A program made the position numbers and the translations under genes. The notes below the pieces were generated by a model. The model did not search any database, was not told where the DNA came from, and saw nothing but the letters and a program-made list of their open reading frames with translations. A DNA stretch of 64,000 nt from Saturnia japonica (lineage: Eukaryota > Arthropoda > Insecta > Lepidoptera > Saturniidae), in assembly GCA_033032175.1 (NCBI GenBank), contig CM065318.1, positions 2,914,001-2,978,000 on the forward strand, written 5' to 3'. The stretch's first letter is position 1, and each line of letters begins with the position of its first letter. Of this stretch, positions 34,650-45,068 are shown in pieces.

Positions 34650-34735
34650 ATGGATCGCGACCATTGTACACCAAATAAATCACCGCTATAGTGACACCCT
34701 TAAGAGAGTCGTGTTCCGGGATTAGTTTTTAAAAA
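34650..34735. repeat. Dispersed repeat family O
   Basis: GGATCGCGACCATTGTACACC and GAGTCGTGTTCCGGGATTAG match family O. Confidence 0.45.
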
Positions 34736-34756
34736 AAAATACAACTAAGGTAGCAA

Positions 34757-35640
34757 GCTAGTATACGGCCCGTCTGTTGGTAAGCGGCTACGAATGCCAA
34801 TGGACGCTTTTATTACCATAGATATCACGAACACGTTATCCACCTTGACTCCCCCACCGTAAGAACACAACACTAGGTTTTTTTTTCGATCTGACCTTAC
34901 TGTTAGCCTGAGAGGCTCTATCGAAAAACAGAGCCGCTGATAGCTTTTAAAACTTTACCGGGCTTGGGGGCGAGCGCTTAAAGTACTCAGACGTGGAAGC
35001 GTTGGCAAAGTGGCCGGACCTCGACTGTTGCCGCGATTGCAAAGAAGTTGCGATCTGACCAATTCCCTATCCGTAAAATTCGAGTTAAACTAACATATAC
35101 ATATCTGTACCTTCTAGGAGGAAGGAAGGAACATGTGGATATGTATTTAGTTATCTGAGATATGGTCTACATTAACTAACGTAAAACAGAAAAAAAAGGT
35201 TCCTTACAGAACCTATGTACCTATGTGGTGTGAACGTATTATGTGTAATTATGTATGTGGGTAGCTAAGTGATTGCAAGTGCAGTGTGACCTGTATCGCG
35301 CGGGCGGCTGCCAGTCTCAAGGGTTTCACACCGAGGAACGGACCTAGGCTTGAGTTGCCGCGAGAGAGGGAGGTCGCGGCGGTGAGTAAACACAACACTA
35401 GGTTATTTGGCTGCGGTATTTTGTAGGGTGGAGGTATTCCACCAGTCTGACTGCAGCAAGTAGAGATAAATCTCTAAAGAAATTTATGTAATCTAGCGTG
35501 GTGGTCTTCTGTCTTTCTTTTTGATTGTCACGTTTTGGGTTCCAACAGCTACCCTTGAAAGCAACTCCTAGGTTTGGCGGCTTACCGACTTAGCCACATC
35601 GCCGCTTAACATCAGGTGAAATTGTGATCAAGCGCTAAAC
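34757..35640 (-). repeat. Dispersed repeat L, split by retroposon D
   Basis: TACGGCCCGTCTGTTGGTAAGCGGCTAC begins the copy and ATTTGGCTGCGGTATTTTGTAGGGTGG to GAGATAAATCTC resumes it after the insertion. This is a very common lepidopteran repeat. The unbroken relative is 48838-49125. Confidence 0.75.
34880..35388 (-). repeat. Retroposon D, full-length copy with 16-bp TSD
   Basis: AACACAACACTAGGTT at 34864-34879 is repeated exactly at 35389-35404. A T-run follows the left duplication, so the element lies on the - strand with a poly-A tail. The 509-bp body has no open frame and carries GAGCGCTTAAAG, TGGCCGGACCTCG, TCTAGGAGGAAGGAAGG and CACACCGAGGAACGG blocks. The tail and long target duplication show LINE-assisted retroposition. 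It has no tRNA boxes that I can see. Confidence 0.85.
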
Positions 35641-35955
35641 TTATGTAGTATAGGTACTGACACTAAAATAAATTCCTCAATAATTATAATGAAAAAATAA
35701 CAACTCACGTAGAGAAATTCTTCGTAACAATGTAAAAAGTGTAACATAAAATTTAATAAACGTGGTATAACTTGACGTTATTACTTTAATGGTAAGTTAA
35801 TAATAGATTTTCGAACATCTTCGATTTACATTACGCATAACTTAACCCGGAAACTAGTTTTATAGCAACAGAACTAGAAAGTTTATACAATATTAATAGA
35901 ATATTTTCGACCAAATACGTTTAATATCTCACTTATAATAAATTACGGTTACGCA

Positions 35956-35963
35956 GCCTGGAC
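35956..35963. other. 8-bp target duplication, left (GCCTGGAC)
   Basis: GCCTGGAC is repeated at 36453-36460, flanking the element. Confidence 0.85.
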
Positions 35964-36452
35964 TAGGGTCGCCACCTTTTTTTGGAAGAAAAATAGAATA
36001 TTTTTCAAAAAAATAGCAAAAAATATAGTATTTTTCGGAAAGTTAAGAAAAAATTAAGTACACATTTGTTTTTAATCATTATTAATCAACTGCCCAAAAG
36101 AAGAGTGTAATGTGTACGGTTCATGTATGTGAGTTTCTTTGTTCCACCAAAACTTTTAAATGCCTGAACTAATTTGAAAAAAACCTTCATAGTTTTGTTG
36201 AAGACATGTAAAACTCAGATGAAAAGATTATGTGGTCTGTGAGACGTAATGCAAAATATAACTGACGAAATGAAAATAAATGTCAATGATAATTTTTGCC
36301 TTAATTTAACAAAAGAATATAAAATAAGCGAAGCAGTTGAATTAGCGATGAAAATATAGTATTTTTCGTACTATATTATTTTTCTATAATTTATAGTACA
36401 ATTGACTAAAATATAGTACAATCCTTATAATATAGTACGGGTGGCAACCCTA
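35964..36452. mobile_element. hAT-type MITE, 489 bp
   Basis: The ends are TAGGGTCGCCACC and, inverted, TAGGGTTGCCACC (one mismatch), flanked by the exact 8-bp duplication GCCTGGAC. This combination is the hAT signature. The interior is AT-rich with repeated 'AAAATATAGTA' units and no transposase. Confidence 0.88.
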
Positions 36453-36747
36453 GCCTGGACTTACCTAGTGTTGCTCTGTACAGTCGAGCACAAAAGTCGA
36501 GTAATGATTTAAAATTGGATTTCCATAATGCATAAGCTTGTTGGTTTACTTATATTTGTTTGTGCATTACTTATCAACCACTAATTAGATGGTAGTAACA
36601 GAAATGATCCAAGAATATCTTGTAATACACAACACGACGGAACTCTGGAACAGTGTTTATTGTAGACGGCTTATTAAATGAATTCTTCACGATCCGATAT
36701 CTCGAGCGACAATGACATGAAGGCGGTCGTTGTCTCCTTATAAGAGA

Positions 36748-37373
36748 CTAGCTGTGCCCCACGGTTTCACAGGTGTTAATTTTATCCGACAAACACCGCG
36801 CCTCCAGCTCACCCGTGTAGCCGTATGTATTGTTCTACTCGTAAGCACAAATTATTTTAATTTTTCATTATCTTCTAAACTATGTGTCCAAATAACATAC
36901 TATACATAGTGAAATTTAATACCATAAAATTGTCTTGACGATTAAGTAACTTTTGTCTTTAAGGATTAATAATGCTTTGTTTAAAAATAATTCTTGCATG
37001 ACACTTTTTAATTTTCAAGGAATCTTTGTCACAAAATTCCTTATTGAAGCTTATAGGCACATAGCATAGGTGGAGATAGGTATATGCTATCCCGTGCTTT
37101 TTTTTAGATATACTAAAAACCAATATTTTTGTAGCGCACGCGGATAAAGCAGTACAGAAGGTCCTCGACTTCCGACGTACGTAACAAAAATCTATATTTA
37201 GGCTACCTTAGACTTGTAGTCTAATGTTAGATAGCCTATACCATTCCTTGTGAATCTGGCTATCATATACGAAAAGAATTTTACGAATCTGACCAATAGT
37301 TCTAGAGATTAGCGCGTGTAAACAAACAATAAAACAACTCTTATTATTATATAAATAGTATAAGATAGATGTG
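36748..37373 (-). mobile_element. Non-autonomous Helitron A, near full length
   Basis: On the - strand the 3' end is CCTGTGAAACCGTGGGGCACAGCTAG; the body runs in family A order to the 5' end TATAAATAGTATAAG on the + strand. About 626 bp. It is the best template in the window for the whole family A body. Confidence 0.8.
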
Positions 37374-37709
37374 TGAGTTTACAGAGCTTACCTGTGTTGC
37401 TATCGCACCCAGTCAATAGTGAATATGTCATTGAGTACTCTAAAACCTCTTTTTTAATTTAAATCCAAAATCATCAGGACTCGGAGTATCGACCACTCGT
37501 TTTTGTACACACAACAGAGCGTACAAGTACCTCTGTATAATAGCGTATCTATAACTTTAAAAGTCACGGGACTGCACACAAACTTATCCGTTTCCAGCCG
37601 CTTAATTGCTTATTTCAAATATTCTTCCATAAGGTGCCGCCCCTTACGATCTAAGATTTAATGTTGAATCTCTAGTCTAATGAGGACTTGTAATTTAAAA
37701 TATAGAATA

Positions 37710-37729
37710 CTAGCAACCGCCCGAGACTT
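37710..37729 (-). repeat. CTAG-type Helitron-like tip
   Basis: CTAGCAACCGCCCGAGACTT sits directly beyond the stop codon of the candidate gene at 37730. The same kind of tip occurs at 45069. Confidence 0.4.
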
Positions 37730-38137
37730 TCAATGGGTTAACTTATATCCACCATAATTACGTTTTATAAACACGGTACAAATTTTGTTATCAGCACGTT
37801 GAAACAAAAAAGATAGAAAATCATAGCGTAAGGCGGAAACTCTGTTGTCAAAAAAGGACAAAAGTTTCTTCTCGTTCACTCCGGTATCAAGTCGAAAGTT
37901 GAGTGAGGGAAATTGCTCATCATTCACGATGGCATTTAAAAGCATTGATTCATCAGCCTGACCATAGCTTGAGTATTGAGATTGATCTTCTATAAACCAT
38001 ACACATACATACATGCTCAAAAGTAGAGTAAATGTCTAAATGATAATATATTATCGTAGCGACTGTACCTGTTACAACACAACGTTTAGCGGTTAAAACT
38101 CAAGCTGTGAAATGACCTAATTAACGATAATTTTCAT
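37730..38137 (-). CDS. Candidate small secreted protein, two exons
   Basis: The - strand frame from 38035 to a stop at 37730-37732 is open for 101 codons. The T-rich sequence before it ends ATCATTTAG (AG at 38037-38036). Ninety bases upstream, ATGAAAATTATC (38137-38126) is followed by a non-ideal donor GTTAAT. Joining them keeps the frame and gives a 105-residue protein whose start, MKIITFTLLLSMYVCVWF, is a textbook signal peptide. The mature part begins near EDQSQYSSYGQADES and is soluble, with FRLDTGVNEKKLLSFF and ending near YGGYKLTH; it has one Cys. A TATAAC lies about 65 bp upstream of the ATG. Against it: weak donor, weak start context, and a Helitron-like tip directly after the stop, so it may be element sequence. 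Family not recognised. Confidence 0.35.
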
Positions 38138-38493
38138 TTAATACCCTCTTTAAGAGCTTCGTAGAGTGCGCATCGTGTTACTTAACTTGTTATAATAATT
38201 ATCAAATTAGGTAAATTCTTGATTATTCATTTTTAATCTTTAATAATATTTAGGGGGGCAATCTTATGCGTGGCAATTTGATACCAAAGTAAACGAAAAT
38301 TTTAATATTTTACAAAGTAAAATAGATACAATTTTACATAAAGTAGTTATTAGTCACCCGAAAACAAAACGGACAATCATGCTGATCATCCAAAAATCTG
38401 TTATGTGAGTTTTTGTTAGCTGTCTCTTTTTCTACCCCCATAGATATAGATAGTACAATTTTATCATGCTATACATCAATCTTTATAATAAAA

Positions 38494-38799
38494 CTAGTTG
38501 TGCCCAACGGTTTCGCCCGTATTAAATTTATTGAATCAACTCTCCACCGCCCGCTGCCGGCAATGCACCCATGTAGCCTAGGTACCGTTTTTCTCACTTC
38601 TCGCATTTGGCTACAGATTGCTTGACATTCATGGTTAATGCTCCGTGCCTTAGAGTAGTAGCGTAAAGTTCTATAGCCTTATAACCTTTCTCAATAAATA
38701 AGCTATAAAACGCAATAGTAATTTTTCAAATTTGACTGATACTGCCAGAGATTAACGCGTTCAAATAAAAAAATAAACAACTCGAGCCTTATAATATTA
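38494..38799 (-). mobile_element. Non-autonomous Helitron A2
   Basis: On the - strand the 3' end is ATACGGGCGAAACCGTTGGGCACAACTAG; the 5' side ends in ...CTTATAATATTA on the + strand. The SINE-1 tail starts at the next bases. Confidence 0.75.
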
Positions 38800-38800
38800 A

Positions 38801-39021
38801 ACATACCATACCATCACGCCTGTATCCCCGAAGGGTTAGGCAGTGGTGTACTAATGTCCACCCACTGTTCGCCGAGTATGTTTTTTAGGTCCCATGTAAT
38901 AGGGGGCGACCCTATTGCCATTAATCGGGCTCAAACCCAAACTCCGAGCTGCTACTGACAATTTCGAACACAAGACCTCGATCATAGCAGTCGCGCTTAC
39001 GACCACTAGGCTAATGAGGCA
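38801..39021 (-). repeat. SINE-1 copy
   Basis: - strand copy with GCCTAGTGGTCGTAAGCGC (box A region) at the right end and the (TATGG/TATGT) tail at the left. Part of the tRNA-like region including box B is deleted. Confidence 0.75.
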
Positions 39022-39439
39022 GTTGACGAAGTATTAATATTATAAAATTAAAACAAAAGTCGTAGGCGGTTGCTAGTGTAAATAAAAATTGCAGAATTCT
39101 AGTGAAATCGCCACTCTTCGAAAGTTAATACATTTATATCAGTTAAGAAAGAATTAAATTCAAGGTCATATACCTAGTTAATAAGGCGACTGAACTCATA
39201 AATAAGACATATACCCATACATTATATTAATAAAAACTGTATTCAGAATAGCTGTTTGTTAGTCCACGAACAAGTTTTGTTGTCTAGTGACCTAAAAATG
39301 TACATCTGAGTGCTTAGTCTAAACTTGGTGTTTTAAATAAGTGAGTTGTCTCACCTGAGAATTGCAGTGGCAAGGTTTTTTAAATTTAAAAGTAAGGAGT
39401 GCCCTGTGTTATTATCCGTTTTAAAATTTCTTCAAAAAA
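39022..39439. other. Unassigned AT-rich DNA
   Basis: No repeat or gene recognised. Confidence 0.3.
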
Positions 39440-39640
39440 AATTTCCACCGTGCCGCCAACGCTCCCGTGGTTCCCGTGTAGTCTAACTTATTCTCAGTTC
39501 CCGTACTTTTCTACAATTTGCTAGATTGCTTCTCGTTCATGGTTACTGCATCGCCCTTTAATCTTTAGAGTCATATCCGGAAGTTTTATAGCATAAATAA
39601 ATATAATAACCTTTCTTATTAAATAGGATTTAAATTACAA
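39440..39640 (-). mobile_element. Helitron A2 fragment
   Basis: CGTGCCGCCAACGCTCCCGTGG through GATTGCTTCTCGTTCATGGTTACTGC to AATAACCTTTCTTATTAAATAGG follows the A2 order of 38540-38700. Ends are missing. Confidence 0.5.
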
Positions 39641-39789
39641 ATATTTTTTTTTAATATTACGGACAGTTCCAGTTCTAGATAAATTAATAGATTGAGAAAC
39701 AAAAAAAATAACCCACAACTGACAGATTAATTATTTAAAGAAACTATCTTCATAATAATTATATAAATATGTAGTCCGTATTTCAGTTT

Positions 39790-40190
39790 TTGATTAAATC
39801 AATCCGTGAGTTGACTGTATGTTTAAAAATTAAAGTAAATTAATGAGTAATAATGGTCTATAGATAAAAAGCCTAAAACAATAAAAATCTGGAATAAAAG
39901 TAATTGTTTATTTTTTGGAAAATTAATATTTTTTGTCTGAGTCACGTAAGTAATTTGAAACGTCGATTAGAAAACGTGACGTCACCATTCAGGAAATATG
40001 AACGTTTGACCCTTGCGTGAGTTGTCAAACTTGTAACTGTTATCATACAAAATGGCATATAAAAATAAATGATGACGTCACGGGACCATAATGCATCGTT
40101 TTTGTTGCGTACTTTTTATTTAGGATATTTATGCTCTATTCATGGAAAAAATATTATTCATATGTATTATTTTCAACATATAAACTGTTT
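39790..40190. repeat. Dispersed repeat family H
   Basis: GAGTTGACTGTATGTTTAAAAATTA, ATTCAGGAAATATGAACG, GAGTTGTCAAACTTGTAACTG and AATGATGACGTCACGGGACC recur in the same order at 59255-59489 and 61866-62200. It includes a CRE-like TGACGTCA. Confidence 0.55.
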
Positions 40191-40716
40191 TAAAACCATT
40201 TTCTAAAAGTTGTGAACTACCGGATTCTGTCTAATGTTTGCGTCAGAAAATAAAATCTCCGGATTAGGAAATAAAACAAATAACTAACTGCGATTGAAGT
40301 CCGTTGCTCAAACTAACCTAATTCCGGAATCACGTAAGGAAAACGTAAAAAATTCAATAAAAAAAAGCAACAGAAAATGATCGTAGGTACGATAAATACG
40401 TGTTACTATTGTGTTCAAAGTCTGAGCTCGTAAAAGAATCTGCTAAGGGAACACGGAAGGGAATTTTATAACGACAAAACTGTGACGGAACTTTTTATGA
40501 GCTGCAGTAATAATATAATGGCTAGCTACCAGAAAATGAACGCTTCCGAATGCGGGTTTACGTTTCATAAAATTAGATATATCACACGTTATTATGTGTT
40601 TTCGATAAGAAGATAACTGTCAAACAATTTTCTTTCCCATTTCGTAAGCAACTTCACTAAAAATGTTTGGAAAAACCGCGGAGCCCATGACACAAGGATG
40701 ACGATTATAATCTTAC

Positions 40717-40731
40717 TAATATAATAAATGT
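40717..40731. other. 15-bp target duplication, left
   Basis: TAATATAATAAATGT is repeated exactly at 40953-40967 around the LINE fragment. Confidence 0.8.
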
Positions 40732-40952
40732 CAAAATTACAACAATGGGAAGACGAAATTAAGAAAATTGCAAGCCCAAGTTGGTGCCAAATAGCTCAAA
40801 ATAGAGATACGTATTTGGACATCCTTGGAGAAGGCCTTTACCCACTAGGGGTTCTTGATTTAGACTTAAGTTAACTTAGGAAATTGTTTTTAACATTATG
40901 TAATTTACTAGGAACAAATAAAGACTTTTTAATTTTAATTTACTTTAATTTA
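40732..40952 (+). pseudogene. 5'-truncated LINE, RT C-terminus
   Basis: The frame 40743-40874 reads QWEDEIKKIASPSWCQIAQN, then RDTYLDILGEGLYP, and ends LDLDLS and a stop. This is the (R/K)W.DDI..VAG..W...A.DR..W...GEA motif that closes many RTE-type LINE ORFs. An AATAAAG and T/A-rich tail follow. The exact 15-bp flanking duplication shows this is a self-contained, heavily truncated insertion. Confidence 0.85.
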
Positions 40953-41180
40953 TAATATAATAAATGTGAAAGTGTGTATGTTTCTTACTCAATCACGCAA
41001 AAACTACTGTACGGTTTTTGGATGAAATTCAGAACTCAGATAGTCTATAACCTGAAATAATACATAGGGTACTTTTTATCCTGGTAAAATCATAACTTAA
41101 CCACTGTTATCCTACAAATATAATATCCATCTATGATTTTTTTGCTTTGTCGTGTTTTAATAAATGTCTAATAGATCCCA
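40953..41180. repeat. Common lepidopteran repeat split by the LINE
   Basis: AATCTTACTAATATAATAAATGTGAAAGTGTGTATG, then CGGTTTTTGGATGAAATT, then AGGGTACTTTTTATCC is a familiar dispersed insect repeat. The LINE fragment landed in its first bases. Confidence 0.6.
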
Positions 41181-41351
41181 GAGAGCTAGATAGTACGTAC
41201 TAGTGTAAATGTCAAAAGTTGTCAAGTGTCATAGAGCGCAGGAACATTGTCTCGCTGAGCATATTCTACCGTCTCTACCGTGGTGAGAGTTCTGAAGTGT
41301 TGTTCAAATAACTCGGCAAATAATCTAATATTTTTAATTGTTATTTTGAAG

Positions 41352-41495
41352 ATGAAAATGGTGACCGTGATTGATCGCATCGCGGATTTTTCTCTAGGCT
41401 TTTTGAAGAACAACAATTCTTTAGACGTTATTTATCAAGGTTTAACCAGCGTAACCTTATCTATGCGCCCGAAAATCGATTTAATGACGAGTTGA
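41352..41495 (+). CDS. Candidate short coding exon, 47 codons
   Basis: A T-rich tract ending TTATTTTGAAG precedes ATG at 41352, so this may be an acceptor or simply a 5'UTR. The frame reads MKMVTVIDRIADFSLGFLKN, then NNSLDVIYQGLTSVTLSM, and stops at 41493-41495. Composition is more balanced than the flanks and the peptide looks amphipathic and helical. No donor of quality follows. The protein is not recognised. It might be a small peptide gene or a fragment. Confidence 0.3.
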   Translation: MKMVTVIDRIADFSLGFLKNNNSLDVIYQGLTSVTLSMRPKIDLMTS

Positions 41496-41499
41496 ATGT

Positions 41500-41700
41500 A
41501 AAATATTGGTTTTTTTTCTACTATACGAAAACTTAATGTGGAATGTATTGTATATACTATGCATACTAGCCTTCCATAAAAAAAATCTAAATGAAGCTGA
41601 AAACCGTATGAAAATCCAATGCGTGGTTTAGAAGAAGTAAGCGAACAAACAAACAGAAGCGGATAGCGACTTTATTGTATACTAAGTATAGATATAAATA
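41500..41700 (-). repeat. Common CTAG-family repeat, 5' part
   Basis: AAACCGTATGAAAATCCAATGCGTGGTTTAG, AAACAAACAGAAGCGGATAGCGACTTTATT and TACTAAGTATAGAT are the distal part of the family also seen at 45069-45300. Confidence 0.5.
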
Positions 41701-42099
41701 TAGAATATAAAAAATAAAAATTCCAAATAATATTACAAATAAGATTATCTGGATATTTATTTACATATTAATGAAATTAAAACTTGATTCGTCGACAATA
41801 TGAAGTAGTTAATTATTTGAACTTATTAAAATAATGATAATTTGAGATTTTAAATAGAAAAATTGGTGTTGTGGAATCTTTTGTTTGGTTTAAGATCTTT
41901 TCAAATAATCTTAATGAACATTTGTTAACGTAATGGTTCTAACTACTAGGAGACAAGTTACCTTAAGTTTATGTTTTGAGCAAGAATATAATTAAACTTT
42001 TTGATATAACAACTTGTTTAAAAAGATTCCACAGTCATATAATGTGGCCACGAACGCTGTAATGTTAAAAAATCGTACACTGAATTTGAAGTTCGAAAA

Positions 42100-42440
42100 A
42101 TAAACCAAGGAGTTTTTGGTGGGATCTTGGTCTGTCATATTGTGATGGTTTATTTTAATTCATAATCTCATGTTATTTGGCCTTGTACAATATAATTTTT
42201 GGTGGCATCTTACGTGATGTAGTTTTGTTATTGTGCACAGTTGAAGTGGATTATCAATAATAATAACTAGGAACGTAGGTACATTTTAAGTTGCTACAAA
42301 AACTCCGTGAGCAGTTTTAACACGATAGCAACCATCTTGTTACGAGCTGTTTTTTGAAAATTAGTAAATTATTCTATTCACGTCACGTTTTACAGAATTG
42401 TGGATAAATACGGTTGCTATTGCCCTTTGAATGACCTTGA
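42100..42440. repeat. Dispersed repeat family I
   Basis: GGAGTTTTTGGTGGGATCTTGG to GTTGCTACAAAAACTCCGTGAGCAGTTTTAAC parallels 33055-33270. Confidence 0.45.
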
Positions 42441-42700
42441 GCTTTCTGAGGCCCATAGTTAGCGACCTCGTCTCGGCACTATAAGTACACTGGCAACATA
42501 CACTGGTTAAAGACTTGAGATACTGCTGTGTGTTGGACGAGGTGTTACGTAGCTTTCCAAACGCTGCCCAGCCGAGTTAGATTCGACAAATGACTTCTTC
42601 CTCGAAGTTAAATTCTTTCTTTCAAAAGGTGGACCGATGATCTGCTAAATATGGGGATATTTGGGGGAGGCCCATGTCGAGCAGCGGACGTAAGATGACG
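42440..42700. pseudogene. RTE LINE fragment with inverted 5' part
   Basis: On the - strand 42440-42620 translates to NLTRLGSVWKAT, then VSQVFNQCMLPVY and GPQKAQGHSKG, the RTE segment 'RLGWAAFGKL...KVFNQCVLPVMTYG...KLRVTQRAMER'. Adjacent 42625-42700 on the + strand reads KRWTDDLLNM and then the classic 3' end GGAGGCCCATGTCGAGCAGCGG ACGTAAGATGACGATG. A 5' piece in opposite orientation to the 3' piece of the same element is the structure made by twin priming. Confidence 0.6.
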
Positions 42701-43085
42701 ATGCTAGTCTAGGCTATTAAATAAGACGAAAAAAAACCCAAAGAATTGTTTTTCTTTAAATAACAAAACCTCATAATTAATCAAGTTGCAAACGTTTAAA
42801 ATTCTAATATTATAAATTAAGTTTTTTTTTTCACAATACTGTTTTTAGATTTTTAATATTAATGTTATATGAATGCCCGTCAACATACATATTATGTGCG
42901 CATACTTTCCAAACAAAATCAATAAACGGCTTCCCCTCAAGTGAAGCGCCATGTTGTTCTATGTCTTATAGTACACTTACCACAATTCCTTCCCCTCAGT
43001 GTGAAGTGCACTTGACAACACAGGGTCGAACTCAGTTCCAAATATAATATAAATTTAATTAACGTTACTCACTAATTTGTTTTGT

Positions 43086-43383
43086 ATATCTTGAGTTTCT
43101 TTCTGGTTTGTTTGTTTAATCGCGCTAATCTCTAGAACTAACTGTCAGATTTGAAAAAAGTATTTTTGCTATTTATAGCTAATTTATTTAGGAAGGTGTA
43201 AACTTCACGCTACAGCCCTGAGGAGCGGAATAGTATTTATAAACGTCGAGCAAGCAAGCAAACTGTAGGCATGTACGGAAAGTGATAACGATAGGCTACC
43301 GCTACACGGATGCGTTGATGGCGGCGCGGGGCAGATTTAATTAATCGAATTTTAACACGGTTGAAACCGTGTGGCACAGCGAA
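43086..43383 (+). mobile_element. Helitron A2, short form
   Basis: GGTTTGTTTGTTTAATCGCGCTAATCTC to ACACGGTTGAAACCGTGTGGCACAGCGAAT. The 3' hairpin is clear but CTAG is changed to CGAA. Confidence 0.65.
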
Positions 43384-43471
43384 TCCTTCAATGTAGTTAA
43401 ATTAATGATGGCTCAGTAGTAGCATGTATGTATATTGCGTTGATCGACGTGAGTTCGAATGAGTCTGAGTT

Positions 43472-44300
43472 ACACGGGCTAAGTTACCGCAATTCGACGT
43501 CTATATGCGTCTATTTAGCATGGTGGTGGATGACTTTATTAATGTCAGCCCAGTTCTTCCAGGAAGTCCACCAGTCGTACGATGTTGTTAAAGATTTCCG
43601 GGAGGTTCTTTGGTGTACCAAGGTGTTTATTCCGATATCGAGCCAGCTTATTGCAATCCAAGAGCACATGACTGGGTGTCTCTCCCTTTTCCATACACGC
43701 TCGGCATAAGGGTCTTTCAGCGACACCTAAATTTAAAAGATATTTGTTGTAATATCCATGTCCTGTTAAAGCTGCGGTGACCATTCGTGCTTGGCATCTG
43801 GTCAAGCGTAAAATGGCCTTTGAGGTTTTGGGATTGGCAGAGGGCAATGATTCCGTGTCTCTAACGGCCGTTTTCAATAAACTATCAATGGATAATTCTT
43901 CGTATCTACATAATATATATCCATATCCTATAGCCTGAATAGATAAGATAGAATAGATAGATAAGAGGGAAGCCGATATCTGTCTTAAGTTTAAGATAGT
44001 ACTTATTAGAAATATGTACTAATAGGGGATAGTAAACTCAGATGCGTTATTGAAAACGGTGGTAAGTCGTCTCATCCTTAACTGTATTTCTGATTTAAAA
44101 TACCAAAAACGGAAGGTAATAATTGGTTCACGACCCGAAATTTTTGTCTCGGATCCACTTCTTGCTAGTACGTCTGCCGTGTCGTTACCACTTGATCTGC
44201 TATGTCCTTTTATCCATTGAATGGTTGTGCTGTTGTGTATAAACTAGGCTGTCATTGCCTTACTCTTAAGAGCTAGTATTGCAGTCATACTATCGGATAG
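43472..44300 (-). pseudogene. 5'-truncated LINE: RNase H and C-terminal zinc knuckle
   Basis: TGAGTCTGAGTT at 43460-43471 is repeated exactly at 44301-44312, a 12-bp target duplication. On the - strand the 5' part (44100-44300) reads SDSMTAILALKSKAM, then IQWIKGHSRSSGNDTADVLA, the RNase H motif with its GH and final Asp. After a MITE (43868-44059), the frame 43545-43866 gives ILRLTRCQARMVTAALTGHG and CRACMEKGETPSHVLLDC, a C-x2-C-x8-H-x4-C knuckle typical of the C-terminus of RNase H-bearing LINEs. RT and endonuclease are missing. There is no poly-A tail. Confidence 0.85.
43868..44059. mobile_element. MITE with CCGTTTTCAATAA ends
   Basis: CCGTTTTCAATAA at 43868-43880 is perfectly inverted at 44047-44059. 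The 192-bp interior (CTATCCCCTATTAGTACATA, GATATCGGC, CCATATCCTATAGC) matches 57793-57966. It interrupts the LINE ORF, so it is younger than the LINE. Confidence 0.75.
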
Positions 44301-44510
44301 TGAGTCTGAGTTTTCGGATATCATCGTGATGAAACCGTAGCATTGTGGTCGAGAATTTTCTAATGCCCGTCTGGCTAGCTACCACCTTCATGTAGAAAAT
44401 CTATCGCCAAGTACCTGGCGGTGTACTGCTGGCGGTATTCTGGCAGTTGTACTTGAAAACCATACCTATCTTACCATATTGGGCCACATAGTCAATCAAG
44501 ATCGGGTTTT

Positions 44511-45068
44511 ATTTATGGCCAAACGCTAAAACCTATAAATATTATTTTTTAAACTTGTTTTAAAATATGATTATAATTAAAACTAGAAAATACGTATAAA
44601 TTTAACTATAAAACATTACTTTTTTTAAACTTTCGATAACTTTTACAGATTAGCGCGTTACTCAAAAGCTGTGTGACACATTCAATGATTAATGACTAAC
44701 AATTTATGATGATTTAATCAATATCAATTTCATTAATAATTAAATCTTGAAAACGATTACTTAAAAATGTTAATACGTAATTACTTAACGATAAACGATG
44801 AAATTATTAATGATTTTGAAGATGTGTTGATATGTGATACATTACTAATACTCGGGCATAATATTTTGTCGGCGAATTGCTTTGGAACAAAATTGAGGTT
44901 AATTCTGACTTACTGTGTGAGATAACTTCATTTCTTAATTATTTCCCGTGTTTCTTTAATCTTCCCATTGGTATTTTAATAGTCTTTTTAGTTATATTAG
45001 GTAATTTATTTGAAGCGACTGTAGATGCTTCTGTAAAATATATTATCATAAGATTTTTTATTTTATGT
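44511..45068. other. Unassigned AT-rich DNA
   Basis: A 78-codon hydrophobic frame at 44877-45113 is open but AT-driven and has no recognisable family. Confidence 0.3.

Larger units (their letters stand above)
43400..44510 (+). repeat. SINE-2 copy split by a LINE
   Basis: The tRNA-like head (GATGGCTCAGTAG ... GAGTTCGAAT, 43407-43471) and the body (GAGTCTGAGTTTTCGG ... ATCGTGATGAAACCGTAGCATTGTGG, 44301-44510) match 48548-48790. The LINE at 43472-44300 lies between them. Confidence 0.75.
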
